This document shows positions 49,666 through 58,942 of a stretch of 64,000 nucleotides of DNA, in pieces (within the stretch, counting starts at the first letter, position 1; every line of letters begins with the position of its first letter). The notes below the pieces were generated by a model. That model saw nothing but the letters and a program-made list of their open reading frames with translations, had not been told where the DNA came from and searched no databases. Origin of the DNA: Erythrobacter sp. JK5 (GTDB lineage: Bacteria; Pseudomonadota; Alphaproteobacteria; Sphingomonadales; Sphingomonadaceae); assembly GCF_018205975.1 (NCBI RefSeq), contig NZ_CP073577.1, positions 1,302,001 through 1,366,000 on the forward strand. Direction: 5' to 3'. Both the position numbers and the translations under genes were made by a program.

Positions 49666-50304
49666 TCATCTTCGGAATTCGTCGCCTTTGATATGTTGGG
49701 TGCCCGCTTCCTCATGCTTATCCCTGTGCGCATCGCGAAGGATATCGATCCCGCCATACAGGGCGATGCCAGCAACCGCGATCCCAACCACGAGATCCGG
49801 CCAATTTGCGCCTGTAAGCATAACGATGATCCCGGCGACGATGATACCGCCGTTCGATATGAAATCGTTAAAGCTAAACGTGGTCGCTGCGCGCAGATTG
49901 ACATCCTTTTGCTGAAGCTTCTGGAGCATGCGCAGGCATATGAGGTTCACCACCGCCGCGATGCCCGCCATGGCGATCATCATCAGGCCGCCCGGCTCGG
50001 AGCCTTCGATGAAACGCCTGACGGCATCGGCGATAACGCCTCCGGCGAAGACTAGGAGCATAATGCCTGAGAAACGCGCGGCCCCTCGTTTCCAGGATTG
50101 CGAACGGGTGAGAGCCAGAAGACTGAGCGCGTAGACAAATGCATCGGATGAATTGTCGAGCCCGTTGGCCAAGAGCGCGTTCGAGTCCGCAAAATAGGCA
50201 ACGACAAAGAAACCAACCGCGATTGCGACGTTGAGCCACAATACGATCCACAATGTGCGTCGCTTGTCCGCCGAATCCAGATCGAAGTCATCGTTGCAGC
50301 TCAT
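49666..50304 (-). CDS. cation diffusion facilitator family protein, 212 aa
   Basis: Inner-membrane metal/proton exchanger of the CDF family (Zn, Co, Cd). Six helices are suggested. The family motif is seen in helix 2 (NALLANGLDNSSDAFVYALSLLAL), where DNSSD replaces the usual HxxxD arrangement, and helix 5 (TTFSFNDFISNGGIIVAGI). The C-terminal cytosolic domain is absent, so it is a short form; a tail KHEEAGTQHIKGDEFRR ends it. The ATGA overlap with the P-type ATPase gene shows translational coupling. It is the last gene of the czc operon. Confidence 0.8.
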   Translation of the reverse strand: MSCNDDFDLDSADKRRTLWIVLWLNVAIAVGFFVVAYFADSNALLANGLDNSSDAFVYALSLLALTRSQSWKRGAARFSGIMLLVFAGGVIADAVRRFIEGSEPGGLMMIAMAGIAAVVNLICLRMLQKLQQKDVNLRAATTFSFNDFISNGGIIVAGIIVMLTGANWPDLVVGIAVAGIALYGGIDILRDAHRDKHEEAGTQHIKGDEFRR

Positions 50305-52793
50305 ACTGGCTTCCCCGTTCTCTCTTTTGTGCCGCCCTTCTCCTTATACGCCAGCAGCCGGAGCGCGTTGGCGACCACGATCAGTGTCGATCCTTCGTGA
50401 ACCGCGACAGCGGGGCCTATCCCGAGACCGAAAATGGTTGCCGGGATGAGCACGACGACAATTCCGAGACTGACGATCATATTCTGCCGGATGATCGACC
50501 GGGTCTGTCGGCTCAGATCGACGGCGAAAGGCAGTCGGGCGAGATCATCGGCCATCAGCGCGACATCGGCTGTCTCCAATGCAACGTCCGATCCGGCAGC
50601 CCCCATTGCTATTCCGACCGTTGCGTTCGCCATGGCCGGAGCGTCATTGACCCCGTCTCCGACCATCGCAACCTTGTCCTGGCCGGCAAGCTTGCGGATG
50701 GCCTTGACCTTGTCGTCGGGCATGAGATTGCCCCAGGCCTCGTCGAGGCCGACTTCCTTTCCAACCGCATCGGCCACTCTTTGGTCGTCGCCCGAGATCA
50801 TGATCATTCGGGTGATCCCGAGGCCGCGCAACGCTTCGAGCGTCGCCTTTGCCGCCGCACGCGGCGTGTCGAGCAAGCCGATCGCTCCGAGATCGCGCGT
50901 TTCCGAGCGAACGCCCATCGTCGTCCGCCCGCGCTCGCGCATGGACTCTATAGCATCCGACAGTTCGGCACTGAGCGGAGGGACCCCATCTTGCCCGAAC
51001 ATTTCGAGCTTTCCGATCCACACCCGCTCACCGCCGACAAGCGCGGTGATGCCCTTGCCTGTGAAGCTTTCGAGATCGGTTGCTTCGGGCAGAGTCTCAT
51101 CGCCAAGCCGCTGCTTGCCGTCCCTGACAATCGCCTGTGCCAGGGGATGATCGCTCAGATTTTCAGCCGCCGAAGCAATCGCAAGCAGTTCGTTTTCAGA
51201 TACACCCTGCGCGGGTTCGACATCGGTAATGCGGGGTTCGCCTTCGGTAAGAGTACCGGTCTTGTCGAACGCGATGGCCTTGAGCGCACCGAGATCCTCG
51301 AGCGGCGCGCCGCCCTTTACCAGAATGCCGCTGCGCGCTGCTCTGGCCACTCCGGACAAGACCGCGCTCGGGGTCGCGATCGCCAAAGCGCAGGGGCTGG
51401 CAGCCACAAGCACCGCCATCGCCCGGTAGAAACTGTCGCGGAAGGGTTCGTCGATGACGACCCATGCGAAAAGGAGCAGGCCGGCCAGAGCGAGCACGGC
51501 AGGCACGAAAATTCGCTCGAAGCGCTGCGTGAAGCGCTGGGTAGGAGATTGCTGAGCCTCGGCTTCGCTCACCATTTGGACGACCTTGGCTAGGGTCGTA
51601 TCGCTCGATCGCCGGGTCACTTCCACTTCGAGTGCGCCCGATCCGTTGATCGTCCCCGCGAAGACGCGATTGTCATCCGCAAGATTGTCAGGATTGGCGC
51701 GCGCAGAAGCGACATCCGAAACCGCGCTCTTGTCGACCGGCACGCTTTCGCCGGTCACCGGAGCCTGATTGATGGCACTGACGCCGTCCAGGATGAAGCC
51801 ATCAGCCGGAAGGCGTTCGTTCGGACGCACGATTACCACGTCGCCTAGCGCAAGCTCCTCGACCGGGATCTCAACTACGTCAGTTCCGCGCTTTACCCGT
51901 GCGGTGTCCGGGGCAAGCCCGGCGAGCGCTTCGATAGCTTTCTTCGCGCGCCCCATCGCGTAGTGTTCGAGCGCGTGGCCGAAACTGAACAGGAACAGCA
52001 GTAGCGCGCCTTCGGCCCATTCCCCGAGAAAGGCGGCGCCCGCAGCGGCGACAAGCATGAGGCTGTCGATTTCGAACCGGCGGAGGCGCAAATTGTCCCA
52101 CGCCTCTCGGAGAGTGAAGAAGCCTCCGAAGAAATATGCCACTATATAACAAGCGAACGGCAGCCAGACCGGATGCCCGTCCCATAGCTTCTCGATCCCG
52201 AAGCCGATGGCGAGAAATGCGCCCGAAGCGAGCGAGAAAAAGAGTTCAGTATTAGCGCCGAAGATGCCGCCGTGACTGTGCCCGGAATGATCTTTATCGT
52301 CATGGCGGTGTTCTTCAGCATCTCTGGCATTTGCGGCGATTTTGTCGGCCTTGATTGAAACCCCCAGTTCTTGCAGCGCATTGGCAATCGCGGTCTCATC
52401 GGTACGCCGGCGGTCGAACTCGGCGACCAGCTTTCCGCTCGCATCGGCATTTGCTTCAAGTACGCCGGATTCGCGGGCTACCAGATCTGCGACCGTCTGC
52501 GCCCGGCGCACCGAATTAATGCCCTCGGTTTGCCACACAACATGCCCGTAGCGCCCGGAAATTTCCGCTCCTGCTACGTGCGCAAGTTCTCTGATCCGCG
52601 CGATCGTGAGACGATCGGGATCGTAAGATATTGCAAGCTGGGCAGGTGCACTGTTCGATCCTTCAACGACCTCGACCCCATGCACACCTGCCCGCGAACT
52701 GAGCAACGACTGCAGCCGAGCGATACATCTGTCGGTGTCGCTCGGAATGTCCGGGAGAAGCGACGATAGTTCGAGTTCGATATTCCGTGTCAC
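50301..52793 (-). CDS. heavy-metal-translocating P-type ATPase with SPC motif (P1B-4-like), 830 aa
   Basis: Exports divalent metal (Co, Zn, Cd or similar) from the cytosol. The N-terminus contains HMA-like segments (SLLSSRAGVHGVEVVEGSN, then a second near residues 60-150) and a His-rich stretch (HRHDDKDHSGHSHGG). The membrane part carries SPC (residues 466-468, AASPCALAIATPS) instead of CPC, and HEGST near residue 798, the P1B-4 pair of motifs. [16 protein letters not shown] (about residue 508) and GDGVNDAPAMA are the usual catalytic parts. It begins with a GTG overlapping the czcA stop. ZntA/CadA-type names fit by context but the SPC motif argues for a cobalt/broad type. Confidence 0.85.
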   Translation of the reverse strand: MTRNIELELSSLLPDIPSDTDRCIARLQSLLSSRAGVHGVEVVEGSNSAPAQLAISYDPDRLTIARIRELAHVAGAEISGRYGHVVWQTEGINSVRRAQTVADLVARESGVLEANADASGKLVAEFDRRRTDETAIANALQELGVSIKADKIAANARDAEEHRHDDKDHSGHSHGGIFGANTELFFSLASGAFLAIGFGIEKLWDGHPVWLPFACYIVAYFFGGFFTLREAWDNLRLRRFEIDSLMLVAAAGAAFLGEWAEGALLLFLFSFGHALEHYAMGRAKKAIEALAGLAPDTARVKRGTDVVEIPVEELALGDVVIVRPNERLPADGFILDGVSAINQAPVTGESVPVDKSAVSDVASARANPDNLADDNRVFAGTINGSGALEVEVTRRSSDTTLAKVVQMVSEAEAQQSPTQRFTQRFERIFVPAVLALAGLLLFAWVVIDEPFRDSFYRAMAVLVAASPCALAIATPSAVLSGVARAARSGILVKGGAPLEDLGALKAIAFDKTGTLTEGEPRITDVEPAQGVSENELLAIASAAENLSDHPLAQAIVRDGKQRLGDETLPEATDLESFTGKGITALVGGERVWIGKLEMFGQDGVPPLSAELSDAIESMRERGRTTMGVRSETRDLGAIGLLDTPRAAAKATLEALRGLGITRMIMISGDDQRVADAVGKEVGLDEAWGNLMPDDKVKAIRKLAGQDKVAMVGDGVNDAPAMANATVGIAMGAAGSDVALETADVALMADDLARLPFAVDLSRQTRSIIRQNMIVSLGIVVVLIPATIFGLGIGPAVAVHEGSTLIVVANALRLLAYKEKGGTKERTGKPV

Positions 52794-55700
52794 TAGCTGT
52801 CGCTCCTCGCTGCTGCTGATGTCTCAACCTGGGTCGCGCGCGGTTTTCTCGCGAAGATCAGGCTTACAATGGCAGGCAATACGAACAGGGTGAGCGCGGT
52901 GGCGGTGATCAACCCACCAATGACAACCGTAGCCAATGGACGTTGCACTTCGGCCCCGGTTCCCGTCGCAAGCGCCATCGGAACAAAGCCGAGCGATGCA
53001 ACTAGCGCTGTCATCAACACCGGCCGCAGCCGCGCGATCGCGCCCTCGATGATCGCGTCGCCCAGTTCCAAGCCTTGCTCGAGACGCTGCTTGATCGCTG
53101 TGATCATGACGAGGCCGTTCAGCGTCGCAACTCCGGAGAGAGCAATGAACCCCACCGCTGCCGAGATGGAAAAAGGCATGCCGCGCAGAGCCAGGAAAAA
53201 GACCCCGCCAGCCAGTGCCATAGGGATTGCGCTGAACACCGCCAGCGCAGGGACCCAACCGCCGACCGCCAAATACAGGAGCAACAAGATGACGCCGAAG
53301 GCGAGCGGAACCACGATCAGCAGACGCTGCTGAGCCTGTTGCAGGTTCTGGTACTGACCGCCCCATTCGATGAACGATGCGGACGGCAAATCAACATTCG
53401 CGGCAACCTCGGACTGTGCCTGCTCGACGAATGACCCAAGATCACGTTCACGAACGTTGGCGGACACAATCACCAGCCGGCGACCCTGCTCGCGCCGGAC
53501 CTCGGCCAAGCCATCGATCACCTGAAACTTTGCCACTGCGCGCAACGGCACGGTTCCTCCATTGGGAAGCACGATCGGCAATGATCCGAGCTGGTCGAAG
53601 TCATTGCGATTTGCATCCGATAGCCTGACCACGACATCGAAACGTCGATCGCCTTCGAACACCAGCCCTGCGTTTCGACCTCCAAGCGCTATGGCAACGG
53701 ACTGCGCCACGTCTTCGACCGTGAGGCCGTAGCGCGCAATCGTTGGCCTATCGAAGGCTATATCGAGCGTCGGAAAACCCGAAACCTGCTGGACCTTCAC
53801 ATCGGCCGCGCCCTCGACACCGCGGAGCACGACCGCGACCTGGTTTGCAGCCGCAGTCATGGCCGTGAGATCATCGCCGTAGAGTTTGATCGCGACATCG
53901 CCGCGAACGCCTGCGATAAGCTCGTTAAAGCGCAGCTCGATGGGCTGGCTGAATTCATAGAGATTGCCAACGAGATTGCCGAGCGCCTCTTCCATCTCGC
54001 TTACAAGTTGATCCTTAGACAGCGAGGGGTCAGGCCATTCTTCGCGCGGTTTGAGGATAACATAGGCATCCGAGATGTTCGGCGGCATGGGGTCGGTCGC
54101 GACCTCTGCCGTGCCGGTGCGCGAAAATACCAGCTCAACCTGCGGGAATTGCTTCAATCGCGCTTCAACCTGGCGCTGCATTGTAAGCGACTGCTCCAGT
54201 GGGGTGGAAGGAATACGCAATGACTGGACAGCCAGATCACGCTCGTCGAGCTGCGGTGTAAATTCGCTGCCGATGAAGCTGAAGACAAGCGCCGCGAGCG
54301 CGAACACGCCGACTCCGGTACCGATGACAGGCCATGGACGGGCAAGCGCTCTGCGCAGCAGCGGACCATAGCGCTCCTTTGTCATTCGGATGGGCTTTGC
54401 TTCCTGTTCGTTGATTTTCTTGTTCAGCAAGAGAGCGATCATCGCGGGGACGAACGTGAGCGAGAGGATGAATGCCGAGGCAAGTGCCAGCATCACCGTG
54501 ATGGCCATGGGCGAAAATGTCTTGCCCTCAACCCCGGTGAAGGTGAGGAGTGGCGCAAAAACCAGAAAGATGATCGCCTGGCCATACACCGTTGGCTTGA
54601 TCATCTCATGCGCCGCTGCCCGCGTCTCGGCAAGGCGTTCGCGCAGTGTGAGCAAACGTCCCTCGTGCTCCTGCCTTGCGGCGAGGCGCGCGATGCTGTT
54701 TTCGACGATGATTACAGCGCCATCGACAATCAGGCCGAAATCAAGCGCACCAAGACTCATCAGATTGCCAGATACGCCAAGCCGGTTCATGCCAATAGCT
54801 GCCATCAGCATCGACAAAGGGATGACCAGAGCTGCAATGATCGCGGCGCGGATGTTTCCAAGCAGCAAGAACAAAATAACGATGACGAGAAGCGCGCCCT
54901 CGACAAGGTTGTTGCGTACCGTCACGATGGTCGCATCGACGAGTGTCGAACGGTTGTAGACGATCTCCGCCTCAACTCCTGCTGGAAGCGACGACCGTAC
55001 CTCGTCGAGCCTGTCGGCAGCACCCGCAGCTACGGTGCGGCTGTTTTCGCCTGCGCGCATCAGCACAGTACCCACGACGGCTTCCTCGCCATTCAGCGAG
55101 GCTGCACCAGTGCGGAGATCGCCGCCAATCTCGACCGTTGCCACGTCGCCGACGCGGATCGGCACACCTTCGCGCGTTGCCACCACTGCCTGCGCAATGT
55201 CTTCTACGGAATTCAGCCGGGAATCGACCCGTGCAAGAAGAGCTTCGCCAGCCCTTTCGACAAAGTTGGCGCCTTCGGCTTGGTTCGCCGCTTCGAGCGC
55301 GGTAATCAGCTGGTCGAGCGAAACGCCGTAGCCGTTGAGGCGGTCGGGGTCTGGCTGCACCAGGTACTGCTTCTCAAAGCCACCGATCGAGTCCACGCCC
55401 GCCACGCCGTCGGCCGTACGCATCAGCGGCGCGACAACCCAATCCTGTACCGTGCGCAGATAGGCGGCTCTTGCCACCGCCGTGTCCAATCGCTCGCCCC
55501 GGTCCGTGAGAAAGCTGCCGTCCTTCTGCCAGCCAACAGCACCACCCTTGGGCGCATCGGTTCCACCCGGATGCTCGAATTCGATGGTATACATCAACAC
55601 CTCGCCGAGACCGGTTGCAATCGGACCCATTGACGGCTCCGCACCTGCAGGAAGCGAAGAGGCCAGGTTGGCGATCCTCTCTTCGACCTGCGACCGGGCA

Positions 55701-56071
55701 AAGTAGATGTCGGTGCCTTCTTCGAAGATCGCGGTGACCTGGCTGAAGCCGTTACGCGAGATCGAGCGGGTCATCTCAAGTCCCTCGATACCGGCTAGTC
55801 CGGTTTCGACAGGGAAGGTTACCTGCGTTTCGATCTGCGAGGGCGAGAGGGCCGGTGCCTCGGTGTTTATCTGCACCTGAACATTGGTGATGTCCGGCAC
55901 CGCATCAATCGGCAGTTTTGCTAGATTGAACGCGCCCCAAATGGCAACACCTAGGGCAAGGGCTACGACCGCCCAGCGATTGCGCACCGACCAGTCAAGG
56001 ACGCCGCCAATCAGGCCATCATGGCTGCTGCGCTCCTCCTCGAAACCGCTTTCAGACCGATCAATGTCCAT
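52793..56071 (-). CDS. czcA: heavy-metal efflux RND pump CzcA, 1092 aa
   Basis: Inner-membrane HME-RND transporter for Zn/Cd/Co, proton-driven. The start chosen is the ATG at 56071 with GAGGAGG upstream; an earlier start at 56140 would overlap czcB by 80 bases. N-terminal motif: NRWAVVALALGVAIWGAFNL. The conserved acidic helix-4 motif is LDFGLIVDGAVIIVENS, and FTPQLDERDLAVQSLRIPSTPLEQS, given here as FTPQLDERDLAVQSLRI, is the CzcA-type substrate region, lacking the Met of CusA. It ends with FVLPAIVSLIFARK. The gene overlaps czcB by 11 bases and is followed directly by the P-type ATPase. Confidence 0.9.
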   Translation of the reverse strand: MDIDRSESGFEEERSSHDGLIGGVLDWSVRNRWAVVALALGVAIWGAFNLAKLPIDAVPDITNVQVQINTEAPALSPSQIETQVTFPVETGLAGIEGLEMTRSISRNGFSQVTAIFEEGTDIYFARSQVEERIANLASSLPAGAEPSMGPIATGLGEVLMYTIEFEHPGGTDAPKGGAVGWQKDGSFLTDRGERLDTAVARAAYLRTVQDWVVAPLMRTADGVAGVDSIGGFEKQYLVQPDPDRLNGYGVSLDQLITALEAANQAEGANFVERAGEALLARVDSRLNSVEDIAQAVVATREGVPIRVGDVATVEIGGDLRTGAASLNGEEAVVGTVLMRAGENSRTVAAGAADRLDEVRSSLPAGVEAEIVYNRSTLVDATIVTVRNNLVEGALLVIVILFLLLGNIRAAIIAALVIPLSMLMAAIGMNRLGVSGNLMSLGALDFGLIVDGAVIIVENSIARLAARQEHEGRLLTLRERLAETRAAAHEMIKPTVYGQAIIFLVFAPLLTFTGVEGKTFSPMAITVMLALASAFILSLTFVPAMIALLLNKKINEQEAKPIRMTKERYGPLLRRALARPWPVIGTGVGVFALAALVFSFIGSEFTPQLDERDLAVQSLRIPSTPLEQSLTMQRQVEARLKQFPQVELVFSRTGTAEVATDPMPPNISDAYVILKPREEWPDPSLSKDQLVSEMEEALGNLVGNLYEFSQPIELRFNELIAGVRGDVAIKLYGDDLTAMTAAANQVAVVLRGVEGAADVKVQQVSGFPTLDIAFDRPTIARYGLTVEDVAQSVAIALGGRNAGLVFEGDRRFDVVVRLSDANRNDFDQLGSLPIVLPNGGTVPLRAVAKFQVIDGLAEVRREQGRRLVIVSANVRERDLGSFVEQAQSEVAANVDLPSASFIEWGGQYQNLQQAQQRLLIVVPLAFGVILLLLYLAVGGWVPALAVFSAIPMALAGGVFFLALRGMPFSISAAVGFIALSGVATLNGLVMITAIKQRLEQGLELGDAIIEGAIARLRPVLMTALVASLGFVPMALATGTGAEVQRPLATVVIGGLITATALTLFVLPAIVSLIFARKPRATQVETSAAARSDS

Positions 56072-57212
56072 GTTCGGCCTCCTCTTTTCCGAGTTCGGCT
56101 TTGAGTAGGAAGGCGTTTTCGGTCGCGATCCGCTGGCCATTCTGCAATCCGGACTCGATCACGATGCGCCCTCCCGAGCGCGATCCCGTCACGACAGGCA
56201 TCGCCCGAAACCCGGTACGCGTGCGAACGAACACGACTTCACGGCCTTCGACCATCTGAACTGCGGATTCAGGCACCGAGATCGAGGTCGCATCGGTTTC
56301 ACCTGAGGGTCGGATGCGCGCCTGCAAGAATGCGCCTGGCTGCAATCCAGGGACCGCTCCGGCGAGTGAGATTATCGCTGTCGCGCTACGGCTTTCCGGA
56401 TCGAGTGCCGGGGTCACCGAGCGCACACGTCCGCCGATCTCCCGGTCCTGCCCGAGCTCCAACGTAGCTTCATCGCCCGGCCGAATTCTCGCAGCATCGC
56501 TGGCAGGCAAGGCGACCTGCACCTGCAAGCCGCTCGCGTTCACGATCTGGAACATCTCTTCACCGGCGGAGACGTAGGAGCCAAGCACGATCGGCGCGCT
56601 GGTGATCTGCCCTGAAATCGGACTCGTCACGGCCAGCGAACGCCCATCCCCGCTGACACCAGCAGCAGCGGATGCGGCTTGTGCGCGTGACAGCTCCGAT
56701 CTTGCCACTTGCAGATTGGCCTGCGCCGCTTCGAGATCCTGCCGGGCCGTCACATTGGCCTCGAACAGCCGCTTTTCGCGGTCGTAGAGCGCAGACAGTT
56801 CATTGACCCGCGCACGCGCGGCAGCGACCTGCGCAGCCAGTCCGGCAGCATCAGCGCTCTCGATCCGCGCGATCACCTCCCCCTGCCTGACATAATCGCC
56901 AAGCATCTTGTTCACGCTCTTCACCACACCGGATGCACGCGCATCGATCCGTGCGCTGGCATTCGGCGCCGCGGCGACGGTCGCTGGGAATACAAGCTCC
57001 GTTGCTGCGCCGAATTGGACAGCTTCGATTTCTATCGACGAAGCTGCGATCTGCTTCTCGTCGATCAGCAGAACGCCTTCGGGGACTTCGCTCTTTTCAA
57101 CTTGTTCCGCTTGCTGGTCGGGTCCGTTTGAGTCAGCGGGCCAGAAGACCGAGGCCAAGGCGGCCAGCAAGATCAGGACGCCGCTTACGGCGATCAAATG
57201 GCTACGTTCCAT
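56061..57212 (-). CDS. czcB: CzcB-type membrane fusion protein, 383 aa
   Basis: Periplasmic adaptor of the Czc tripartite pump. The N-terminal anchor is HLIAVSGVLILLAALASVFW; the lipoyl and hairpin domains have ARASGVVKSVNKMLGDYVRQGEVI, given here as SGVVKSVNKMLGDYVRQGEV, and LYDREKRLFEANVTARQDLE. The barrel region ISGQITSAPIVLGSYVSAGE follows. The ATG at 57212 has GAGG nine bases upstream; a GTG at 57227 overlapping czcC is the alternative. The C-terminus EEAEHGH could bind metal. It lies between czcC and czcA. Confidence 0.9.
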   Translation of the reverse strand: MERSHLIAVSGVLILLAALASVFWPADSNGPDQQAEQVEKSEVPEGVLLIDEKQIAASSIEIEAVQFGAATELVFPATVAAAPNASARIDARASGVVKSVNKMLGDYVRQGEVIARIESADAAGLAAQVAAARARVNELSALYDREKRLFEANVTARQDLEAAQANLQVARSELSRAQAASAAAGVSGDGRSLAVTSPISGQITSAPIVLGSYVSAGEEMFQIVNASGLQVQVALPASDAARIRPGDEATLELGQDREIGGRVRSVTPALDPESRSATAIISLAGAVPGLQPGAFLQARIRPSGETDATSISVPESAVQMVEGREVVFVRTRTGFRAMPVVTGSRSGGRIVIESGLQNGQRIATENAFLLKAELGKEEAEHGH

Positions 57213-57223
57213 GGAAATGGGCC

Positions 57224-58462
57224 TCACTGTGCGTTGAGCCAGATGAGCCGCGCCGCGAGCAGGCCGCGGGTCTCTTCTGCCTGAATCAGATTTTCACGAA
57301 TGGCGTCGCGCGCTTCGGCAGCCGCCAGAACTTCGATCAGCGGAAATCTGCCATTGCGGTAGCCGATTTCGACGAGCCTGAGCGCTTCCTCAGCCTGCGG
57401 CAGGGATGCGCTGGAGAGGGTCTCCACACGCGTTTCGGCGGCCAGATAAAGCGTTCGCGTCCGCTCGAACTCCACGCGGTAGTCCGCCTCGGCTATCGCC
57501 TCGCTCGCGCTTGCCGCGCGGTATTGCGCCTCGGCGGCTGCGATGTTGCCCTGGTTGCGGTTGCGAAAGGGAAGCGGAATGGAAATCCCGACGATGAACG
57601 CTTGATCGTTGCTTTCCTCAAAACGGCGCACGCCTGCCGACAGCGTTGGGTCGGGAACGCCAAGCGAGCGCTCACGCGCAATTTCGGCTTCAGCAAAGCT
57701 GGTTCGAGCGCCCGCAATGCGCAGTTGCAACGGATTTTCGGAAACCGGCGGTGCAAGGGGCGGCGATAAGTCAGGAAAGACGTTCGATACTGCGGGATTG
57801 GGCTGTCCGGATACCCAGAGAGCCGCGAGCGCCTGACGTGCTGCTAAATCGTCTGCTTGTGCAGCCTGCAATTCGGCCTCCGCCTCGGCAAGCGTAGCTT
57901 GTGCACGCATAGCTCGAAGAGGCGGCTCCCGCCCGACCTCTACAAGCACGTTGGCGATCCGCGTCAGTTCACGGTTTCGCTCGACGATTTCCCGCGCGAG
58001 AACGAGGCGTTGGCCTGCGGCGACAGCCTGCACATAACGCTCGCGCACCCCCAAAGCGAGTTGCGACAAGGCAAATTCGCTCTGCAAGCCGGCGAAATCG
58101 GACGATGCGCGTGCGCTCGCGATGCGTGCGCTTCGCTTGCCGCCGAGTTCGAGCGGCTGACCGATCGCTAGGGTATATTCGGTCGACCGCAGCCCGGAGA
58201 AAGCGCCGGAGCCCGCGATGTTCTCGGCCTCGAGCGATAGCTCGGGATTGGGTCGGAGGCGTGCTTGGTCGATAGCCGCACGCGCGGCTTCGGCCTCCGC
58301 CTGAGGGCCGTAAACCCGGGGATTGCTGGAAGGGTCATCTTCCCCTTCAATGCCGACGCCCGCTCGAGCGAGCGCTTCCTCGAGTGTAACTGTTTCCTGT
58401 GCCAATACTGGCGAACCCGTGGACACGGCAATCAAGGCCGCGGCCAGTGCAAAGCACCGCAT
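57224..58462 (-). CDS. czcC: CzcC-type outer-membrane efflux protein, 412 aa
   Basis: Outer-membrane channel of the Czc pump, TolC family. A signal peptide (FALAAALIAVSTGSPVLAQ) is followed by two coiled repeats with EAEAARAAIDQARLRPNPELSLEAEN, given here as AIDQARLRPNPELSLEAEN, and DPTLSAGVRRFEESNDQAF. IPLPFRNRNQGNIAAAEAQYR and EEALRLVEIGYRNGRFPLIEVL are typical of the CzcC/CnrC branch. The next gene czcB overlaps its end. The gene is transcribed with the small His-rich protein upstream. Confidence 0.9.
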   Translation of the reverse strand: MRCFALAAALIAVSTGSPVLAQETVTLEEALARAGVGIEGEDDPSSNPRVYGPQAEAEAARAAIDQARLRPNPELSLEAENIAGSGAFSGLRSTEYTLAIGQPLELGGKRSARIASARASSDFAGLQSEFALSQLALGVRERYVQAVAAGQRLVLAREIVERNRELTRIANVLVEVGREPPLRAMRAQATLAEAEAELQAAQADDLAARQALAALWVSGQPNPAVSNVFPDLSPPLAPPVSENPLQLRIAGARTSFAEAEIARERSLGVPDPTLSAGVRRFEESNDQAFIVGISIPLPFRNRNQGNIAAAEAQYRAASASEAIAEADYRVEFERTRTLYLAAETRVETLSSASLPQAEEALRLVEIGYRNGRFPLIEVLAAAEARDAIRENLIQAEETRGLLAARLIWLNAQ

Positions 58463-58526
58463 TATTGTATCTCCTGACTGAAACCAATCGAGCGCACGCG
58501 CAGGCGCACTCGCACATGATTTGCTG

Positions 58527-58871
58527 TCAGGCTTTGGGAGGTTGGATCAGAACCGGCGGCGCGCGCGAGGTGAGCATCGAAGTCGCCAGCGGACCCTTCA
58601 GGCTATTCGTGCGCGCAAAGGGCGACCCCAGGAACACTCCACTATCGGCGAGGCTGAAGCTGCAATTGTGATGATGCGTTGCCGAATGGTCCTGACCATC
58701 ATGGTCCGGCTCGGGATCATTGCTATCGAAGTGGTCCGCCCCATGCGCATAAACGTGATCGGCCGCATGAACGAAGCTTTCGCCTTCTGAAGCATGCGCG
58801 TCAGGTAACGATAGGACACTACCGAAAAGAATGGCGATGATCGCAAGGAAGGGGAACACAAGACGCGGCAT
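58527..58871 (-). CDS. His-rich small secreted protein, 114 aa
   Basis: Family not recognised. Signal peptide (LVFPFLAIIAILFGSVLSLPDAHA). The mature part carries a His/Asp/Glu-rich stretch (FVHAADHVYAHGADHFDSND, then DGQDHSATHHHNC), which would bind Zn, Cd or Co in the periplasm. The start is the ATG at 58871. It lies between a methyltransferase gene and czcC, in the czc operon. Such CzcI/CzcN-like small proteins are often the regulators or metal buffers of czc; the relation is inferred from position only. Confidence 0.6.
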   Translation of the reverse strand: MPRLVFPFLAIIAILFGSVLSLPDAHASEGESFVHAADHVYAHGADHFDSNDPEPDHDGQDHSATHHHNCSFSLADSGVFLGSPFARTNSLKGPLATSMLTSRAPPVLIQPPKA

Positions 58872-58942
58872 GTTACTCAACCCTTTAGGAGCCTTGCAAA
58901 GCTTGCGCAACCACGGCTGTCTGAGCGCTTGTCTTTTCATGA

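Noticed and set aside
50253..51593. Plus-strand open frame of 446 codons opposite the P1B-4-like ATPase
   Set aside because: Antisense shadow without motifs.
54515..54545. TTGAGGG on the minus strand inside czcA
   Set aside because: ATGG instead of CGTA at the expected distance; no gene start follows.
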